From: Acidobacteriota bacterium | GTDB taxonomy: Bacteria > Acidobacteriota > Terriglobia > Acidiferrales > UBA7541 | Direction: 5' to 3' | Assembly (NCBI GenBank): GCA_013289585.1 | Contig: JABCZR010000010.1 | Span: 62,001 to 126,000 of the forward strand | Length of the DNA: 64,000 nucleotides | Shown here: one piece after another, positions 1 to 11,231 of the stretch | Layout of the letters: each line of letters starts with the position of its first letter | How positions within the stretch are numbered: position 1 is the stretch's first letter | The notes under the pieces: generated by a model | Told to the model about the DNA's origin: nothing | The model's input: only the letters and a program-made list of their open reading frames with translations | The model's database searches: none | Translations under genes and position numbers: made by a program

Positions 1-9
1 CCCCAAATC

Positions 10-405
10 TTACTTTCCACAGAAAATCTGGTCGACCTTGTATTTTTGAAAAGCGCGATCTGCCGTCAGCAAAGTCATTTCTTCGATCAGAGCCTGGGCG
101 ATGAGCATCCGGTCAAACGGGTCCCGGTGATGCATCGGCAGAGCGCCAGCGCGCAAGGCGTGTTCGTGGGTGATATTGAGCGCCTGCATGGGCCAGGAAC
201 GCAACGCGAGAGGTACGAATTCCAGAGGCGCCTTCGGAAGACGCAGTGCCCCTAACGCAAACTTGATAGCGATTTCCCATGTGCCAACGGCGGAGAAGTG
301 CAACTCAAACGAGGAGGAAGTCAGAATCTCCTGCGCTCTGGCGTTTAGTCTATTTTCACCGTTCAGGGCCCAGAGAAACACGCTCGTATCAAGCAAATAC
401 TTCAT
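10..405 (-). CDS. VapC-like PIN-domain ribonuclease toxin
   Basis: MKYLLDTSVFLWAL start, internal WEIAIK, HHRDPFDRMLIAQA and TADRAF motifs typical of PIN toxins; starts within ATGA overlap with the upstream antitoxin ORF. Confidence 0.9.
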   Translation of the reverse strand: MKYLLDTSVFLWALNGENRLNARAQEILTSSSFELHFSAVGTWEIAIKFALGALRLPKAPLEFVPLALRSWPMQALNITHEHALRAGALPMHHRDPFDRMLIAQALIEEMTLLTADRAFQKYKVDQIFCGK

Positions 406-674
406 GCCTGCTTCTTGGATTTCCCGGCGCGCTTCGGCTTTCGACCTTCAAATAGATCAAGCAAATCGTCGGGAAGGGGAGCGTCAAAATCATCAGGGAC
501 GGTGAACTGCCCGCGAAACATCCCCAGGACGCGCTGCGCCTTCTCCCTGGGGACAGGGATCAGGCGCGCCACCGGAACACCGCGGTTCGCGATGGTAATT
601 TCCTCGCCAGCGGCAACGCGGCGCAGCAGCATAGAGAATTGCGTTTTCGCCTCGTGCGTATTCACTTTCCTCAT
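402..674 (-). CDS. Phd/YefM-type antitoxin (prevent-host-death family)
   Basis: MRKVNTHEAKTQFSMLLRRVAAGEEITIANRGVPVARLIP is the Phd/YefM N-terminal pattern; overlaps the PIN toxin start. Confidence 0.88.
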   Translation of the reverse strand: MRKVNTHEAKTQFSMLLRRVAAGEEITIANRGVPVARLIPVPREKAQRVLGMFRGQFTVPDDFDAPLPDDLLDLFEGRKPKRAGKSKKQA

Positions 675-759
675 AAACTCATACTAGACTAAGTTAGTGG
701 ACTAAGTCAAGTCGTTACTCCCTGTTTCGCATTGGGCCTCATTCTGTCTATCATGAATC

Positions 760-1428
760 ATGACCTCCCTGCGGTGCCGCGGTTTGCTGTTTGATATGGA
801 TGGAGTCTTGGTGGACTCGACGCCGGCGGTGGCGCGTGTGTGGTCCGTCTGGGCGCGCAAGCATGGTCTTGATCCCGAAACGGTGGTGAAGCTAGCGCAC
901 GGAAGGCCCAGCATCAGCACGATTCTCGAGCTCCTCCCTCGTGCAGACCATGACGCGGAGGATCGCGAAGTGGAGCGTATGGAAATCGCGGACGTTGAAG
1001 ATATCGTGGCCCTGCCGGGCGCCGCAGAGCTTCTGCATTTGCTGCCATCGAACCGATACGCGATCGTGACTTCCGCTACGCGGGCGCTGGCGGAGGTGCG
1101 GCTGAGCGCAGCAGGGTTCTCCATCCCTGAAAATCTCGTGACCGCACGCGACGTCCAGCGCGGCAAACCGTATCCGGATCCTTATTTGAAAGGCGCGCAG
1201 TTCCTAGGGGTTCAACCCACGGAATGCGTGGTCGTTGAAGATGCGCCATCCGGCATCCGCGCCGGAAAAGCAGCGGGCGCGCGCGTTGTGGCGCTGCGGA
1301 CGACTTCCAGTGATGCAGAACTTGAAGAGGCGGGCGCGGACTGGATCGTCAACGATTGTGCCGACCTGTTTTTGGAATCTGAGGCCGGGAACGAAGAGTT
1401 CTTAGTTCTGCGCCGTCGAACAAAATAG
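760..1428 (+). CDS. HAD-superfamily hydrolase, phosphoglycolate/sugar phosphatase-like
   Basis: LLFDMDGVLVDS motif I, TSATRA motif II, GKPYPDPYL and VVEDAPSGIRAGKAAG motifs III/IV. Confidence 0.9.
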   Translation: MTSLRCRGLLFDMDGVLVDSTPAVARVWSVWARKHGLDPETVVKLAHGRPSISTILELLPRADHDAEDREVERMEIADVEDIVALPGAAELLHLLPSNRYAIVTSATRALAEVRLSAAGFSIPENLVTARDVQRGKPYPDPYLKGAQFLGVQPTECVVVEDAPSGIRAGKAAGARVVALRTTSSDAELEEAGADWIVNDCADLFLESEAGNEEFLVLRRRTK

Positions 1429-1505
1429 TCCAAGACTTTGCGCGAACAGGTACAATCTCAACTTCGCAAAATGACGAACGATGAGCCTACCCGAGGAGAG
1501 AACTG

Positions 1506-3065
1506 ATGATCCGTGTGAAGAATCTGGGTGTGTTGTTAGCTCTAGCATTGGCCCTGGGCACCATCAGCGCGAGCCTGCACGCGCAAGAGAAAGACGCGAA
1601 GCCCGCTGATAAGCCGGCGGAGGCGGCTCCTGTTCCCGCCAAGGAAGAATCGTCGATCACCGATCACACCATCAAGCTGGGCGGGCAAACGATTCCCTAC
1701 AAGGCCACGGCGGCCACGATTTTAATTAAGAATGAGAAGGACGAACCGACGGCGCTGATTTATTACACCGCTTATACACGCAGCGACGCGAAGGATCTCA
1801 GCCAGCGGCCGGTATCCTTTGTATACAACGGCGGGCCAGGCTCTTCTTCCGTATGGCTGCACATGGGTTCGTTTTCGCCGCGCCGCGTCATCACCACGAA
1901 TGCCGAGTCGACGCCGCCGGCTCCCTACAAGCTGGTGGAAAACGCCAATTGCCTGCTGGACAAAACGGATCTGGTGTTCATTGACCCCGTCGGAACGGGA
2001 TTCAGCCATGCCGTCGGCAAAGCCCAGGACAAGGACTTCTGGGGCGTGGATCAGGACGTCAAGTCCCTGGCGCAATTCATCGCCACCTACGTCAGCCGCA
2101 ACAGCCGCTGGAATTCACCCAAGTTTCTGATTGGCGAGAGCTACGGCACGTTCCGCTCGGCGGCGCTTTCGAATTATTTGCAGTCGCATGACGGCATGTA
2201 CTTCAACGGCATTGTGCTGATCTCCTCCGTGCTGGATCTCGGAACCATCTCCTTCAATGCCGGCGAAGATATGCCCTACATTTTCTATCTGCCCAGCTAT
2301 GCGGCCACCGCGTGGTATCACAAAGTATTAAAGGACCGTCCGGAAAATCTGAACGCTTTTCTGGAGGAAACGCGCAAATTTTCGCAGACGGATTACGCCG
2401 ATGCCTTGATGAAAGGGTCGAAGCTTGGTGACGCGGAGAAATCCGCCGTCGCGAAAAAACTTTCGCGCTACACCGGCCTGAGCGAAGACTATCTGGTCAA
2501 AGCAAACCTGCGCGTCAATTTGCCGCAATTCATGAAGGAATTGCAGCGCGCCCGCGGACTGACCACCGGCCGCCTGGACGCGCGCTTTTCCGGTTGGACC
2601 TACGATCTGCTCGGCGAATACGCCGAATACGATCCACAGGATACTTCCATCACCGGTCCCTTCACAGCGGTATTCAACAACTACGTTCGCGATGAACTGA
2701 AATTCGGCCAGGATAAGGTTTATCACACGGGCGCTGACGAAGCGGGGCAGAATTGGGACTGGAAGCACCGCGGCGGCGGTGACAATTTCGGTTTCCCCGG
2801 TTCTCCCAACGTGGAAGGCGACCTGATCCAGGCACTGCTCACCAATCCGCACTTGCAAGTCGAAGTGGAAAATGGAATCTACGACCTGGCAACGCCGTTC
2901 TTTGCCACGGAATACACCATGGAGCACCTCGGCTTGCCCGATAAGTTGCAGAAGAACATCCACCTGCAATATTACGACGCCGGACACATGATGTATTTGC
3001 GGGATGAGGATCTCGCGAAGCTGAAAGCGAATATCGCCAGCTTTATTGACAGCGCGTCCAAATAA
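1506..3065 (+). CDS. Secreted serine carboxypeptidase-like peptidase (S10 family)
   Basis: Signal peptide; YNGGPGSSSVW, LIGESYGT and C-terminal DAGHMMY motifs of S10. Confidence 0.88.
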   Translation: MIRVKNLGVLLALALALGTISASLHAQEKDAKPADKPAEAAPVPAKEESSITDHTIKLGGQTIPYKATAATILIKNEKDEPTALIYYTAYTRSDAKDLSQRPVSFVYNGGPGSSSVWLHMGSFSPRRVITTNAESTPPAPYKLVENANCLLDKTDLVFIDPVGTGFSHAVGKAQDKDFWGVDQDVKSLAQFIATYVSRNSRWNSPKFLIGESYGTFRSAALSNYLQSHDGMYFNGIVLISSVLDLGTISFNAGEDMPYIFYLPSYAATAWYHKVLKDRPENLNAFLEETRKFSQTDYADALMKGSKLGDAEKSAVAKKLSRYTGLSEDYLVKANLRVNLPQFMKELQRARGLTTGRLDARFSGWTYDLLGEYAEYDPQDTSITGPFTAVFNNYVRDELKFGQDKVYHTGADEAGQNWDWKHRGGGDNFGFPGSPNVEGDLIQALLTNPHLQVEVENGIYDLATPFFATEYTMEHLGLPDKLQKNIHLQYYDAGHMMYLRDEDLAKLKANIASFIDSASK

Positions 3066-3325
3066 CAATCGGACGAAACACAAAAAGGGCCGAATCTGGC
3101 CGGAGTTCCCCAGGGACGCCACTCCTTTTGTTCGTGGCGGCCCGCTTGTTTTTTCGGCCACCCTGTCCCTTCGGACAGTTATTCACACGAAATTCGGCCA
3201 TCGCCGTACCCTGGCCAAAACAGACCGCTCGCCTATACTGCAATGGGCGCAGGAATCAGCGCCCTGACTTCACTTCGAGCGACCCGCCCCTTTTTTCCCG
3301 GGCCTCACAAGGATGCGACCTATTC

Positions 3326-4558
3326 ATGGGGACATTAACGCAACCAATGCCGCCGCAGTCGGCGCCTGCGCAGGCGCCCGCTTCCCCGGCGGTACAGAGA
3401 ACGATTCACACGGCGCAGCTCGTCACCGCCATGCTCAAGGCCAACACGCGCGTAAGTGATTTGATTTTCTCGCCCGGGCGCGCGCCGCAAATCGAAGTGA
3501 ACGGCCAGCTCGTCGAGCTCAAATACAAGGGGCTGGAGTGCCTCACGCCTCAAGACACCAGCTACATCGCTCACGACATCATGGGCAAGAACGAGGCGCC
3601 CGTTCGAAAACTGGAGCAGGATGGCTCCGCTGATCTTTCCTATGGCATTACCGGCGTCGCGCGTTTCCGCGTGAATATTTTCAAACAGCGCGGAAGCTAC
3701 GCCGTGGTCATGCGTGTGATCCCAGACAAGATCCCCGGCTTCCAGGAGCTGCATCTGCCCGCGGCCCTGACGGACATCGTGGAGTTGAGAAACGGGATCG
3801 TGCTCGTTACTGGCCCGACGGGTTCGGGCAAATCTTCAACGCTCGCCGCAGTTCTCGACAAAATGAACGAAGAGAAGGCCTATCACATCCTCACGATTGA
3901 AGATCCCATCGAGTTCCTGCACCGTCACAAGAAATCGACCATCCATCAGCGCGAATTGCACACGGACACGCCAAGCTTTGCGCTGGCTCTGCGCGCGGCA
4001 TTGCGACAGGCGCCCAAAGTCATTCTGGTGGGCGAAATGCGCGATCGCGAGACCATCGAGATCGCGTTGGAAGCTTCCGAAACCGGCCACTTGGTTCTCT
4101 CGACTCTCCATACCATTGATGCCGCGAAAACCGTGGAGCGCATCGTGGGAGTTTTTCCGCTGGCGGACCAGCTGACCATTCGAACGCGCTTTTCGAAAGC
4201 CTTCCGCTGCATCGTTTCGCAGCGCCTCCTTCCGACCAAAGACGGCAAGGGGCGCATCGCCGCCGTGGAAATTCTGAAATCCACCATGCGCACGCGCGAA
4301 TACATCGAAAAAGGCGAAAGCGAAGGCAAGTCGCTTCTCGACGCCATGCGCGACGGCAGCACCGAAGGCATGCAGCACTTCGACGGCGAAATCGAAAAGC
4401 TTATCCGCGAAGGGCTCGTCGATTTCGAAACCGGCCTGACCTATTCGTCAAACGCCGGCAATCTGCGCCTCGAAATGGCCGATTACACCGAAGGCCGCAG
4501 CCACAGGACAACCTCAGCCAAGGCGAACGATACCGCTGTGGTCGAAATCGAAAGATAG
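3326..4558 (+). CDS. pilT: Type IV pilus retraction ATPase PilT/PilU family
   Basis: GPTGSGKSSTLAA Walker A, HILTIEDPIEFLH, GEMRDRETIEIALEASETGHLVLSTLHT; start moved from 3128 to ATG 3326 (MGTLTQPMPP). Confidence 0.88.
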   Translation: MGTLTQPMPPQSAPAQAPASPAVQRTIHTAQLVTAMLKANTRVSDLIFSPGRAPQIEVNGQLVELKYKGLECLTPQDTSYIAHDIMGKNEAPVRKLEQDGSADLSYGITGVARFRVNIFKQRGSYAVVMRVIPDKIPGFQELHLPAALTDIVELRNGIVLVTGPTGSGKSSTLAAVLDKMNEEKAYHILTIEDPIEFLHRHKKSTIHQRELHTDTPSFALALRAALRQAPKVILVGEMRDRETIEIALEASETGHLVLSTLHTIDAAKTVERIVGVFPLADQLTIRTRFSKAFRCIVSQRLLPTKDGKGRIAAVEILKSTMRTREYIEKGESEGKSLLDAMRDGSTEGMQHFDGEIEKLIREGLVDFETGLTYSSNAGNLRLEMADYTEGRSHRTTSAKANDTAVVEIER

Positions 4559-4655
4559 ATAAATCAGGAAAAGCGCGGCTTCAACGCCGAAATCGGTTAT
4601 CCTGTGACGGACTTGGCGCCCGATCCAGGTCCGGACTCCGAAAATATCCCCTGAG

Positions 4656-6362
4656 ATGAATTCTTCGAGCGGCAGCACGATGCTGCAATTCCCTACCGCA
4701 ATTATTGTTGTTCTCGCCGGTGCGTTCGGATTTATTTTGATCAGTCTTCTCGCACCTCGGTCCAGTGAGAACTTTTTCCGCCGCTTCGAACGGGCGTTCA
4801 CCAGACTGGCGGAGCGAAAAACACTCTCCGTCTGGGTCTTTTTTTTTTCCGTGATGGTCCTCCGCCTGGCGGCTCTGCCGCTGCTGCCCGTTCCCGTTCC
4901 CGGCATTCACGATGAATTCAGCTACCTCTTGATGGGCGACACGTTCGCGCACGGGCGGCTGGCCAATCCGATGCACCCCATGTGGATGAGTTTCGAAACA
5001 TTTCACGTCAATTGGTTTCCCACCTATTCCTCAAAATATCCGCCCGCGCAAGCGATCGTTCTAGCGCTTGGATACTTGTTCGGACTTCCGTGGATCGGCG
5101 TGCTACTCAGCACCGCCGCGATGGTCGCCGCGATTCTCTGGATGCTGCAAGGGTGGCTTCCCGCGCGCTGGGCATTTCTTGGCGGCATATTGATAGCGCT
5201 GAAATTTGGAATCGCCAGCTACTGGATGAATAGCTATTGGGGAGGAGCCGTTGCGGCCACAGGAGGCGCGCTGGTGTTTGGCGCGTTGCCCAGAATCATG
5301 CTTCGCGCGCGCACACGCGATGCATTGTTGTTCGGACTTGGAATCGCCATCCTGGCCAACAGCCGGCCTTACGAAGGAATGCTCCTATGCATCCCAGTGG
5401 CTGGCTGGTTTCTCTGGTGGCTTTCCGGAAAGGCAAAATCACGCGCGGCCCTGCGCACTCGCGTCAGGAAGATTCTTTTGCCGGTGGGAGCCATGCTTTT
5501 ACTCACCGTTTCCTTCATGGGTTATTACAACTGGCGCCTAACGGGAAGCTCTACTCGGTTTCCCTACGTCTTGAACGCGCGCACCTACGAATCGGCGGGG
5601 CTTTTTCTTTGGAATCATCCCCGCGCGCCGCTGCATTACAACAACCAGCAGTTCGAAGATTTCTATAATGGCTGGGAACTCGAGAACTACGACAACTCCT
5701 GGCATGGCGTCTGGAAAGTGACCGTTGAAAAAATCACGCGTAGCGCAAGCACTTACTTCTGGTGGGGAGCACTGCTGCTCGTGCCGGGATTGCCGTTTGC
5801 TTTTTTCGACCGCAAAATGCGCCTGCCGCTAACAATCTTCTTCCTGGTAAGCGCCGGATTTTTCACCGTGATCTGGTCGATGCCCCATTATGCAGCGCCA
5901 ATGACCTGCGCGATTTTCCTGCTTTTGGCGCAGGCCATCCGGCATTTACGTGCGATGAAGATTGCCGGACGCCCCATCGGCATGTCGCTCGCGCGCGCTG
6001 CTGTGCTGCTTCTCGCAATGGATACCGTGCTCGCCACCACCAGCGGCGTTTGCGATCCGCTGAAGTGGACTTGCCAGGGCGATCCCAGCCGCACCGCGAT
6101 CATCGAAAAACTTTCTCATACTCCCGGGAAACACCTCATCATCGTCCGCTATGGCGACGATCACAATATTCATGACGACTGGGTTTTCAACGGAGCGGAT
6201 ATCGACGGCGCCAAGGTGCTCTGGGCGCGCGAAACGAATCCTCAACAGGACGCCAGGCTCTTCGCTTATTTCAAGGACCGACAAATCTGGCTGGTCGAAC
6301 CCGACACCGACAATACCGAGCTGCTTCCCTACCCTCTCGCCATCGTGCCGCCGAAAAACTGA
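4656..6362 (+). CDS. Polytopic membrane glycosyltransferase (GT39/ArnT-like GT-C fold)
   Basis: Many hydrophobic segments; HDEFSYLLMGDTFAHGRL loop typical of PMT_2-type enzymes. Confidence 0.65.
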   Translation: MNSSSGSTMLQFPTAIIVVLAGAFGFILISLLAPRSSENFFRRFERAFTRLAERKTLSVWVFFFSVMVLRLAALPLLPVPVPGIHDEFSYLLMGDTFAHGRLANPMHPMWMSFETFHVNWFPTYSSKYPPAQAIVLALGYLFGLPWIGVLLSTAAMVAAILWMLQGWLPARWAFLGGILIALKFGIASYWMNSYWGGAVAATGGALVFGALPRIMLRARTRDALLFGLGIAILANSRPYEGMLLCIPVAGWFLWWLSGKAKSRAALRTRVRKILLPVGAMLLLTVSFMGYYNWRLTGSSTRFPYVLNARTYESAGLFLWNHPRAPLHYNNQQFEDFYNGWELENYDNSWHGVWKVTVEKITRSASTYFWWGALLLVPGLPFAFFDRKMRLPLTIFFLVSAGFFTVIWSMPHYAAPMTCAIFLLLAQAIRHLRAMKIAGRPIGMSLARAAVLLLAMDTVLATTSGVCDPLKWTCQGDPSRTAIIEKLSHTPGKHLIIVRYGDDHNIHDDWVFNGADIDGAKVLWARETNPQQDARLFAYFKDRQIWLVEPDTDNTELLPYPLAIVPPKN

Positions 6363-6371
6363 ACGACCGTC

Positions 6372-7019
6372 CTATTTTATTTTCCGAAGCAGCGCCACAA
6401 AATGCAGCCCTCGGCCTACAAGGAGGTTGAATGGCAGGGGGTAAAGTGGCATCTTCGAAGTCCAACTCGCCTCCGCCAGCCCGCACTTGGAAAAGTGCTC
6501 CTCCCACTCTCTGCGGCTTTGATAGTTGTACGTCAGCACCACGCCGTGCGGCCGGTTGCCCACCCAATCCATCAAACGAAGCATCGCATCATCAAAAAAG
6601 TTCTCGTCCAGATGATCCTTCAGCAGAACAAACGAGCGGCTCACGCGCGCGGCTTCACAAAGCAAAATCGCCGGATCCTGCGTATGGTGCAACACATCCA
6701 CAAAGAGGCAGACATCGAAGGAAGTATCCGCGAACGGGAGTGATACGCCATCAAACGCGCGGCACTCGATTTTGCATTCCGGCCGCGCCAGAAACTCGAC
6801 GCCCTGAATGGAGATGTCCGGCCGGTGTCGCGCAATAAGGCTCGCAATCGTTCCGTCTCCACACCCGATGTCCAGCACGGATGCGTTTCGCGGAATCTGG
6901 GCCGCGAGCGCTTCCGCAAGAACGCGCGTCCGCCGCTGAAAAATGAAGGCCTGGTGCCAACGCCCGATCCAGGAGAGTGGCCAGGAAAGCGGCCGCGATG
7001 GCTGCGGTGTGGCGGCCAT
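6372..7019 (-). CDS. Class I SAM-dependent methyltransferase
   Basis: VLDIGCGDGTIASLIA motif I; DVCLFVDVLHHTQDP. Confidence 0.85.
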   Translation of the reverse strand: MAATPQPSRPLSWPLSWIGRWHQAFIFQRRTRVLAEALAAQIPRNASVLDIGCGDGTIASLIARHRPDISIQGVEFLARPECKIECRAFDGVSLPFADTSFDVCLFVDVLHHTQDPAILLCEAARVSRSFVLLKDHLDENFFDDAMLRLMDWVGNRPHGVVLTYNYQSRREWEEHFSKCGLAEASWTSKMPLYPLPFNLLVGRGLHFVALLRKIK

Positions 7020-8243
7020 TTATCTCTGGTCGTAATCGCCGATAAAGGTGCCGCGGCTGATGCCCAGCATACTTAGGAAGAAGGAAGCAAAAATCACCTG
7101 CACCCCGAGGAACAGCCACATGGACCAGAAAAGAACTTGGCGGACTTCGTGCAGCGGCCCGAACCCGCTCGCTGCCCACTGCCAGGTAATCCACGCGCAG
7201 CCCGCGAGTCCCGTAAGAAACAATGCCCCGCCTAGAAACAACCCGGACTCCAGAGTGACGCGCCGCAGGACGCGCTTCAAAGACACCGTATTGCGGTCAA
7301 AGCGTTCCGCATAACTGAAAACCTTAGCGAAAGCGCCGATCGAGAGGATCTGCGCGCCCATCAACGTGAAAATCACCCCGAAGATCATCGTGTGCAGATC
7401 CAGCGTGATGCGTGGCGTGATGGTCCGCGGCCCCGGCAGCAGCCAGATCACCAGCGCCAGGCCCATCGCGGCAAGCAGCGCGCCCGGCAGAAAAAAAAGC
7501 CAGTTTGGTGCGTACAGCAGCATGAAGCGAAGGCTTCGCCACCCATCGCGAAAACTCCGCAGGTGCGGTGCCCGCCCGCGTTTGTCCGGCCACAGAATAA
7601 TCGGAATCTCCGTGATGCGCGCGCCGATCTGCGCGGACTTGATGATCATCTCCAGGGCAAATTCCATCCCGGAGCTGCGCACATCCAGCCGGTCGTAGAG
7701 CGCGCGCGTGAATCCGCGCATCCCGCAGTAGCTGTCCCCGATGCCCACATGAAATAAAGTGTTCAGCAGCGCGGTCAGCCCCGGATTCCCGAAATATTTG
7801 TGCAACGGAGGCATCGCGCCGGGCTTGATCCCGCCCCGGAAGCGGTTGCCCATCACCACGTCAAAGCCTTCGCGCAATTTTTCCACGAACCGCGGGACTT
7901 CCGTGAAGTCGTAGCTGTCGTCCGCGTCCCCCATGATAATAAATGGCCCGCGTGTGGCCGCGATTCCCGCTCGCAGTGCCGCGCCGTACCCGCGCTCCGG
8001 GACGCGAATCACCCGCGCGCCGTGCTGCTCCGCGATTTCTACAGAGCCGTCATTCGAACCGTTGTCCGCAATGATCACTTCGCCCGAAAGCCCCGCTTTG
8101 CGAATCGCGTCCGTGGCTTTGTCGATGCAGAACGCCAGTGAGTTCGCCTCATTCAGGCAAGGGATCACCACCGACACATCCACCGGATCCGATGCGCCCA
8201 CAGTCGCTGCCGCTGAGCCCACAGAAGTTAAAGCGGTATTCAT
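7020..8243 (-). CDS. Glycosyltransferase family 2, dolichol-phosphate mannosyltransferase-like
   Basis: VSVVIPCLNEANSL, DNGSNDGS, IIMGDADDSYDF; C-terminal membrane segments. Likely start at 8243 (MNTALTS). Abuts the methyltransferase start. Confidence 0.85.
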   Translation of the reverse strand: MNTALTSVGSAAATVGASDPVDVSVVIPCLNEANSLAFCIDKATDAIRKAGLSGEVIIADNGSNDGSVEIAEQHGARVIRVPERGYGAALRAGIAATRGPFIIMGDADDSYDFTEVPRFVEKLREGFDVVMGNRFRGGIKPGAMPPLHKYFGNPGLTALLNTLFHVGIGDSYCGMRGFTRALYDRLDVRSSGMEFALEMIIKSAQIGARITEIPIILWPDKRGRAPHLRSFRDGWRSLRFMLLYAPNWLFFLPGALLAAMGLALVIWLLPGPRTITPRITLDLHTMIFGVIFTLMGAQILSIGAFAKVFSYAERFDRNTVSLKRVLRRVTLESGLFLGGALFLTGLAGCAWITWQWAASGFGPLHEVRQVLFWSMWLFLGVQVIFASFFLSMLGISRGTFIGDYDQR

Positions 8244-8387
8244 GCGGGAATCATAATAACCTGCCCGCTCCAACTTTTCATCACGCGAACACTAGCTCGC
8301 GCTGTTTCCCCGCGCGCTTCACGGCCGTTGACTTCCGGTTCCGAGAAAATCTAACATCGTCGCCCATAGGCGGAGCCCTTTCCCCTC

Positions 8388-11231
8388 TTGATCGGCCAAA
8401 CCATCTCTCACTACCGTGTCCTTGAAAAACTCGGCGGTGGCGGTATGGGCATAGTTTACAAAGCGGAAGACATTCGCCTCCACCGCTTCGTCGCCCTGAA
8501 ATTCCTCCCGCCTGATGTTGCTCGGGATTCTCACGCCCTCGCCCGCTTCCAACGTGAAGCTCAAGCCGCCTCGGCTCTCAATCATCCCAACATCTGCACC
8601 ATCCATGACATTGGCGAACAGGAAGGCCACTCCTTCATCGCCATGGAATTTCTCGAAGGCATGACGCTGAAACACCAAATCGCCGGACGTCCCATGGCAG
8701 TGGAAACTCTGCTCTCTTTGGCCATCGAAATCGCTGATGCCCTCGATGCTGCCCACTCCAAAGGCATCATTCATCGCGACATCAAGCCTGGCAACATCTT
8801 CGTCACCACCCGCGGCTTCGCCAAAGTTCTCGATTTCGGCTTGGCCAAAGTCTCCGGCAATCCGGAAGGAACCAAAGACGCCACCGCCGCCACTCGCGAT
8901 CTTCCCGAACATTTGACCAGCCCCGGCGCCGCTCTCGGCACCGTCGCCTACATGTCCCCCGAGCAAGTCGGCGGCAAGGAACTTGACGCTCGCACCGACC
9001 TCTTCTCCTTCGGCGCCGTTCTCTACGAAATGGCCACCGGTGCGCTGCCCTTTCGCGGAGACACCTCCGGCATTACCTTCGAATCTATCCTCAATCGCGC
9101 CCCCACCCCTGCCGTCCGCCTCAATCCCGACCTACCCGCCGAGCTCGAACGCATCATCACCAAAGCCCTAGAAAAAGACCGCGACCTCCGCTACCAAAAC
9201 GCCGCCGATCTGCGCGCTGATCTCAAGCGCCTGAAGCGTGACAACGAATCCGGCCATCGCTCGTCTCCCGTCGGCCCACCCGTCAGTTCCCTGCCGCCAT
9301 CTCCTGGTCCAGATGGATCCGCATCGGCCCGGCCTGGATACTCCCGTGCAGCCGTCGTAACTCCCGATCATCCTTCTGGTTCCTCCTCCGTCGTCGCGGT
9401 CGCGCGCCAACACAAGTTTGGCGTTGTTGCCGTCAGCTTGTTCGTGCTTTTTTTTGCAGCTGCGGCGCTCTATGGTCTCTATGCTTTTCTCAATCGCACT
9501 CGCTCGCTGCCTTTCGCCAGCTTCACCGTCAGCAAAATCACAGATAGCGGCAGAGCAGGCGCCACCGCGATTTCCCCTGATGGGAAGTTCATACTAAGCG
9601 TGCAGAAGGGCAACGGCGAAGAGAGCCTTTGGCTCCGCAACATCGCCACCGGTAGCGACACCCAGGTGGTTTCGCCCACCGGTCAGACCTTTGCCACTCC
9701 TGCTTTCTCTTCCGATGGCGACTATTTGTATTTCCGTGAAACCTCCCCGGACGCAGGACAAACTCTTAATCTCTTCCGCGCTCCCGTCCTCGGCGGCAAA
9801 CCTCAGCTCATCGCCAGGGACGTCGACACCAACGCCGCTCCCTCTCCTGATGGCCAGCACATCGTTTATGTTCGGGACAATGATCCCGAAGTCGGCAAAT
9901 GGCGCCTGCTGCAAGCCAATGCCGATGGCAGCAAGGAAACCGTCCTGCTGATTCGCCCTTTGAATCAGCTCCCGGAGACGCTTGCCTGGTCGCCGAACGG
10001 AAAAACCATCGCTCTTTCCTTCATCAACCAGTCCGGAACCTCCAGAGGCGAAATTGACCTCTTCGACGTCGCCACGAACAGCTTGAGCCTCCTGGTCAAC
10101 TTCTCCGACAAGCTGGTTTTCGCAATTGCCTGGGTTCCCGACGGCCGGTGGATTTATGCCGTGTATTTCCCCCAAGGTGCGCATTCCACTTCCAATAGTC
10201 CGCAGATTGGCGCATTTTCTTTTCCCGATGGAAAGTTTCGGACCATCACCAACGATACCAACTTTTATACCTTGCTGACCGCCTCCGCGAACGGAAAAAC
10301 TCTCTCCATTATTCAGAGCCGCGCGCAAAATGAAATTGACTTGCTTCCTGCCTCGGGCGGCGATTCCCCTTCCGTCCTTCCCGGCATACCGCCCCAGCAA
10401 GCAGTCAACAGTCTGGACTGGACCTACGACGGCAATCTTTTGCTTTCTCAGGGTCACCGCATCGTGCGCACTCCTCTGGATGGTAGCAACCTCGTAACCT
10501 TTCTTTCAGACTCCAGCGCGTACATTAACCAGGTAGCCGAATGCGATGGCGGCCGTTCCGTTCTCCTCACTTGGTTTTATCGAGGCGGCAAGAACACCAT
10601 TGGAATCTGGCGTGCCGCCACGGATGGTGCTGAGCCTGCCATGCTCACTTCCGGCAATAGTGCTGTTATTTGGAGCTGCTCTCCCGATGGGAAGTGGGTT
10701 TACTACCATAAGTGGGATGGCCGCAGCGTTTATCGAATGCCGCTCGCCGGTGGTAATCCCGAGCTGATACCTGAAACCGCATTCGACAATTCCATCATGC
10801 ACGCCATGGCTCTTTCGCCCGACGGCCGCACATTAGCCCTCTTTATTGACAGTTTCTCGCCGGAAACGCGCATCTATTCGAGCAAGATTGCACTCGTGAA
10901 TCTGCAAGAAGCTCCAAAACCTTCCATTCGCGTTCTCAACCCTCCTGCCGGCCCCAATTTCGTCTTCCATCTTGCGAACCCTCCATCGAATTCTGCCTTC
11001 CACTTCACGCCTGATGGTAAGTTTTTGGCTCTGGTCTCCGAAAATAAAGGCGTGGACAACATCTGGCTTCTGCCACTCGATGGCTCCAATGGCCATCAAA
11101 TAACCAATTTTAAGTCCGAGCTGATTCCCGAGTTTTGTTTTTCTCACAACGGCGAAAAGCTCGCCATCCTCCGGCATCACACCGAGTCCGACGTCATCCT
11201 CCTCCGCGACCCCGCAACCGCCTCAAAATGA
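8388..11231 (+). CDS. PknB-like serine/threonine protein kinase with TM segment and C-terminal WD40/TolB-like beta-propeller
   Basis: TTG start; [34 protein letters not shown]-like [30 protein letters not shown]; repeated SPDGK propeller motifs. Confidence 0.92.
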   Translation: MIGQTISHYRVLEKLGGGGMGIVYKAEDIRLHRFVALKFLPPDVARDSHALARFQREAQAASALNHPNICTIHDIGEQEGHSFIAMEFLEGMTLKHQIAGRPMAVETLLSLAIEIADALDAAHSKGIIHRDIKPGNIFVTTRGFAKVLDFGLAKVSGNPEGTKDATAATRDLPEHLTSPGAALGTVAYMSPEQVGGKELDARTDLFSFGAVLYEMATGALPFRGDTSGITFESILNRAPTPAVRLNPDLPAELERIITKALEKDRDLRYQNAADLRADLKRLKRDNESGHRSSPVGPPVSSLPPSPGPDGSASARPGYSRAAVVTPDHPSGSSSVVAVARQHKFGVVAVSLFVLFFAAAALYGLYAFLNRTRSLPFASFTVSKITDSGRAGATAISPDGKFILSVQKGNGEESLWLRNIATGSDTQVVSPTGQTFATPAFSSDGDYLYFRETSPDAGQTLNLFRAPVLGGKPQLIARDVDTNAAPSPDGQHIVYVRDNDPEVGKWRLLQANADGSKETVLLIRPLNQLPETLAWSPNGKTIALSFINQSGTSRGEIDLFDVATNSLSLLVNFSDKLVFAIAWVPDGRWIYAVYFPQGAHSTSNSPQIGAFSFPDGKFRTITNDTNFYTLLTASANGKTLSIIQSRAQNEIDLLPASGGDSPSVLPGIPPQQAVNSLDWTYDGNLLLSQGHRIVRTPLDGSNLVTFLSDSSAYINQVAECDGGRSVLLTWFYRGGKNTIGIWRAATDGAEPAMLTSGNSAVIWSCSPDGKWVYYHKWDGRSVYRMPLAGGNPELIPETAFDNSIMHAMALSPDGRTLALFIDSFSPETRIYSSKIALVNLQEAPKPSIRVLNPPAGPNFVFHLANPPSNSAFHFTPDGKFLALVSENKGVDNIWLLPLDGSNGHQITNFKSELIPEFCFSHNGEKLAILRHHTESDVILLRDPATASK

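Noticed and set aside
3128-3325. N-terminal extension of the PilT ORF
   Set aside because: Low-similarity leader; ATG at 3326 begins the expected protein and follows an AGGA-like site.
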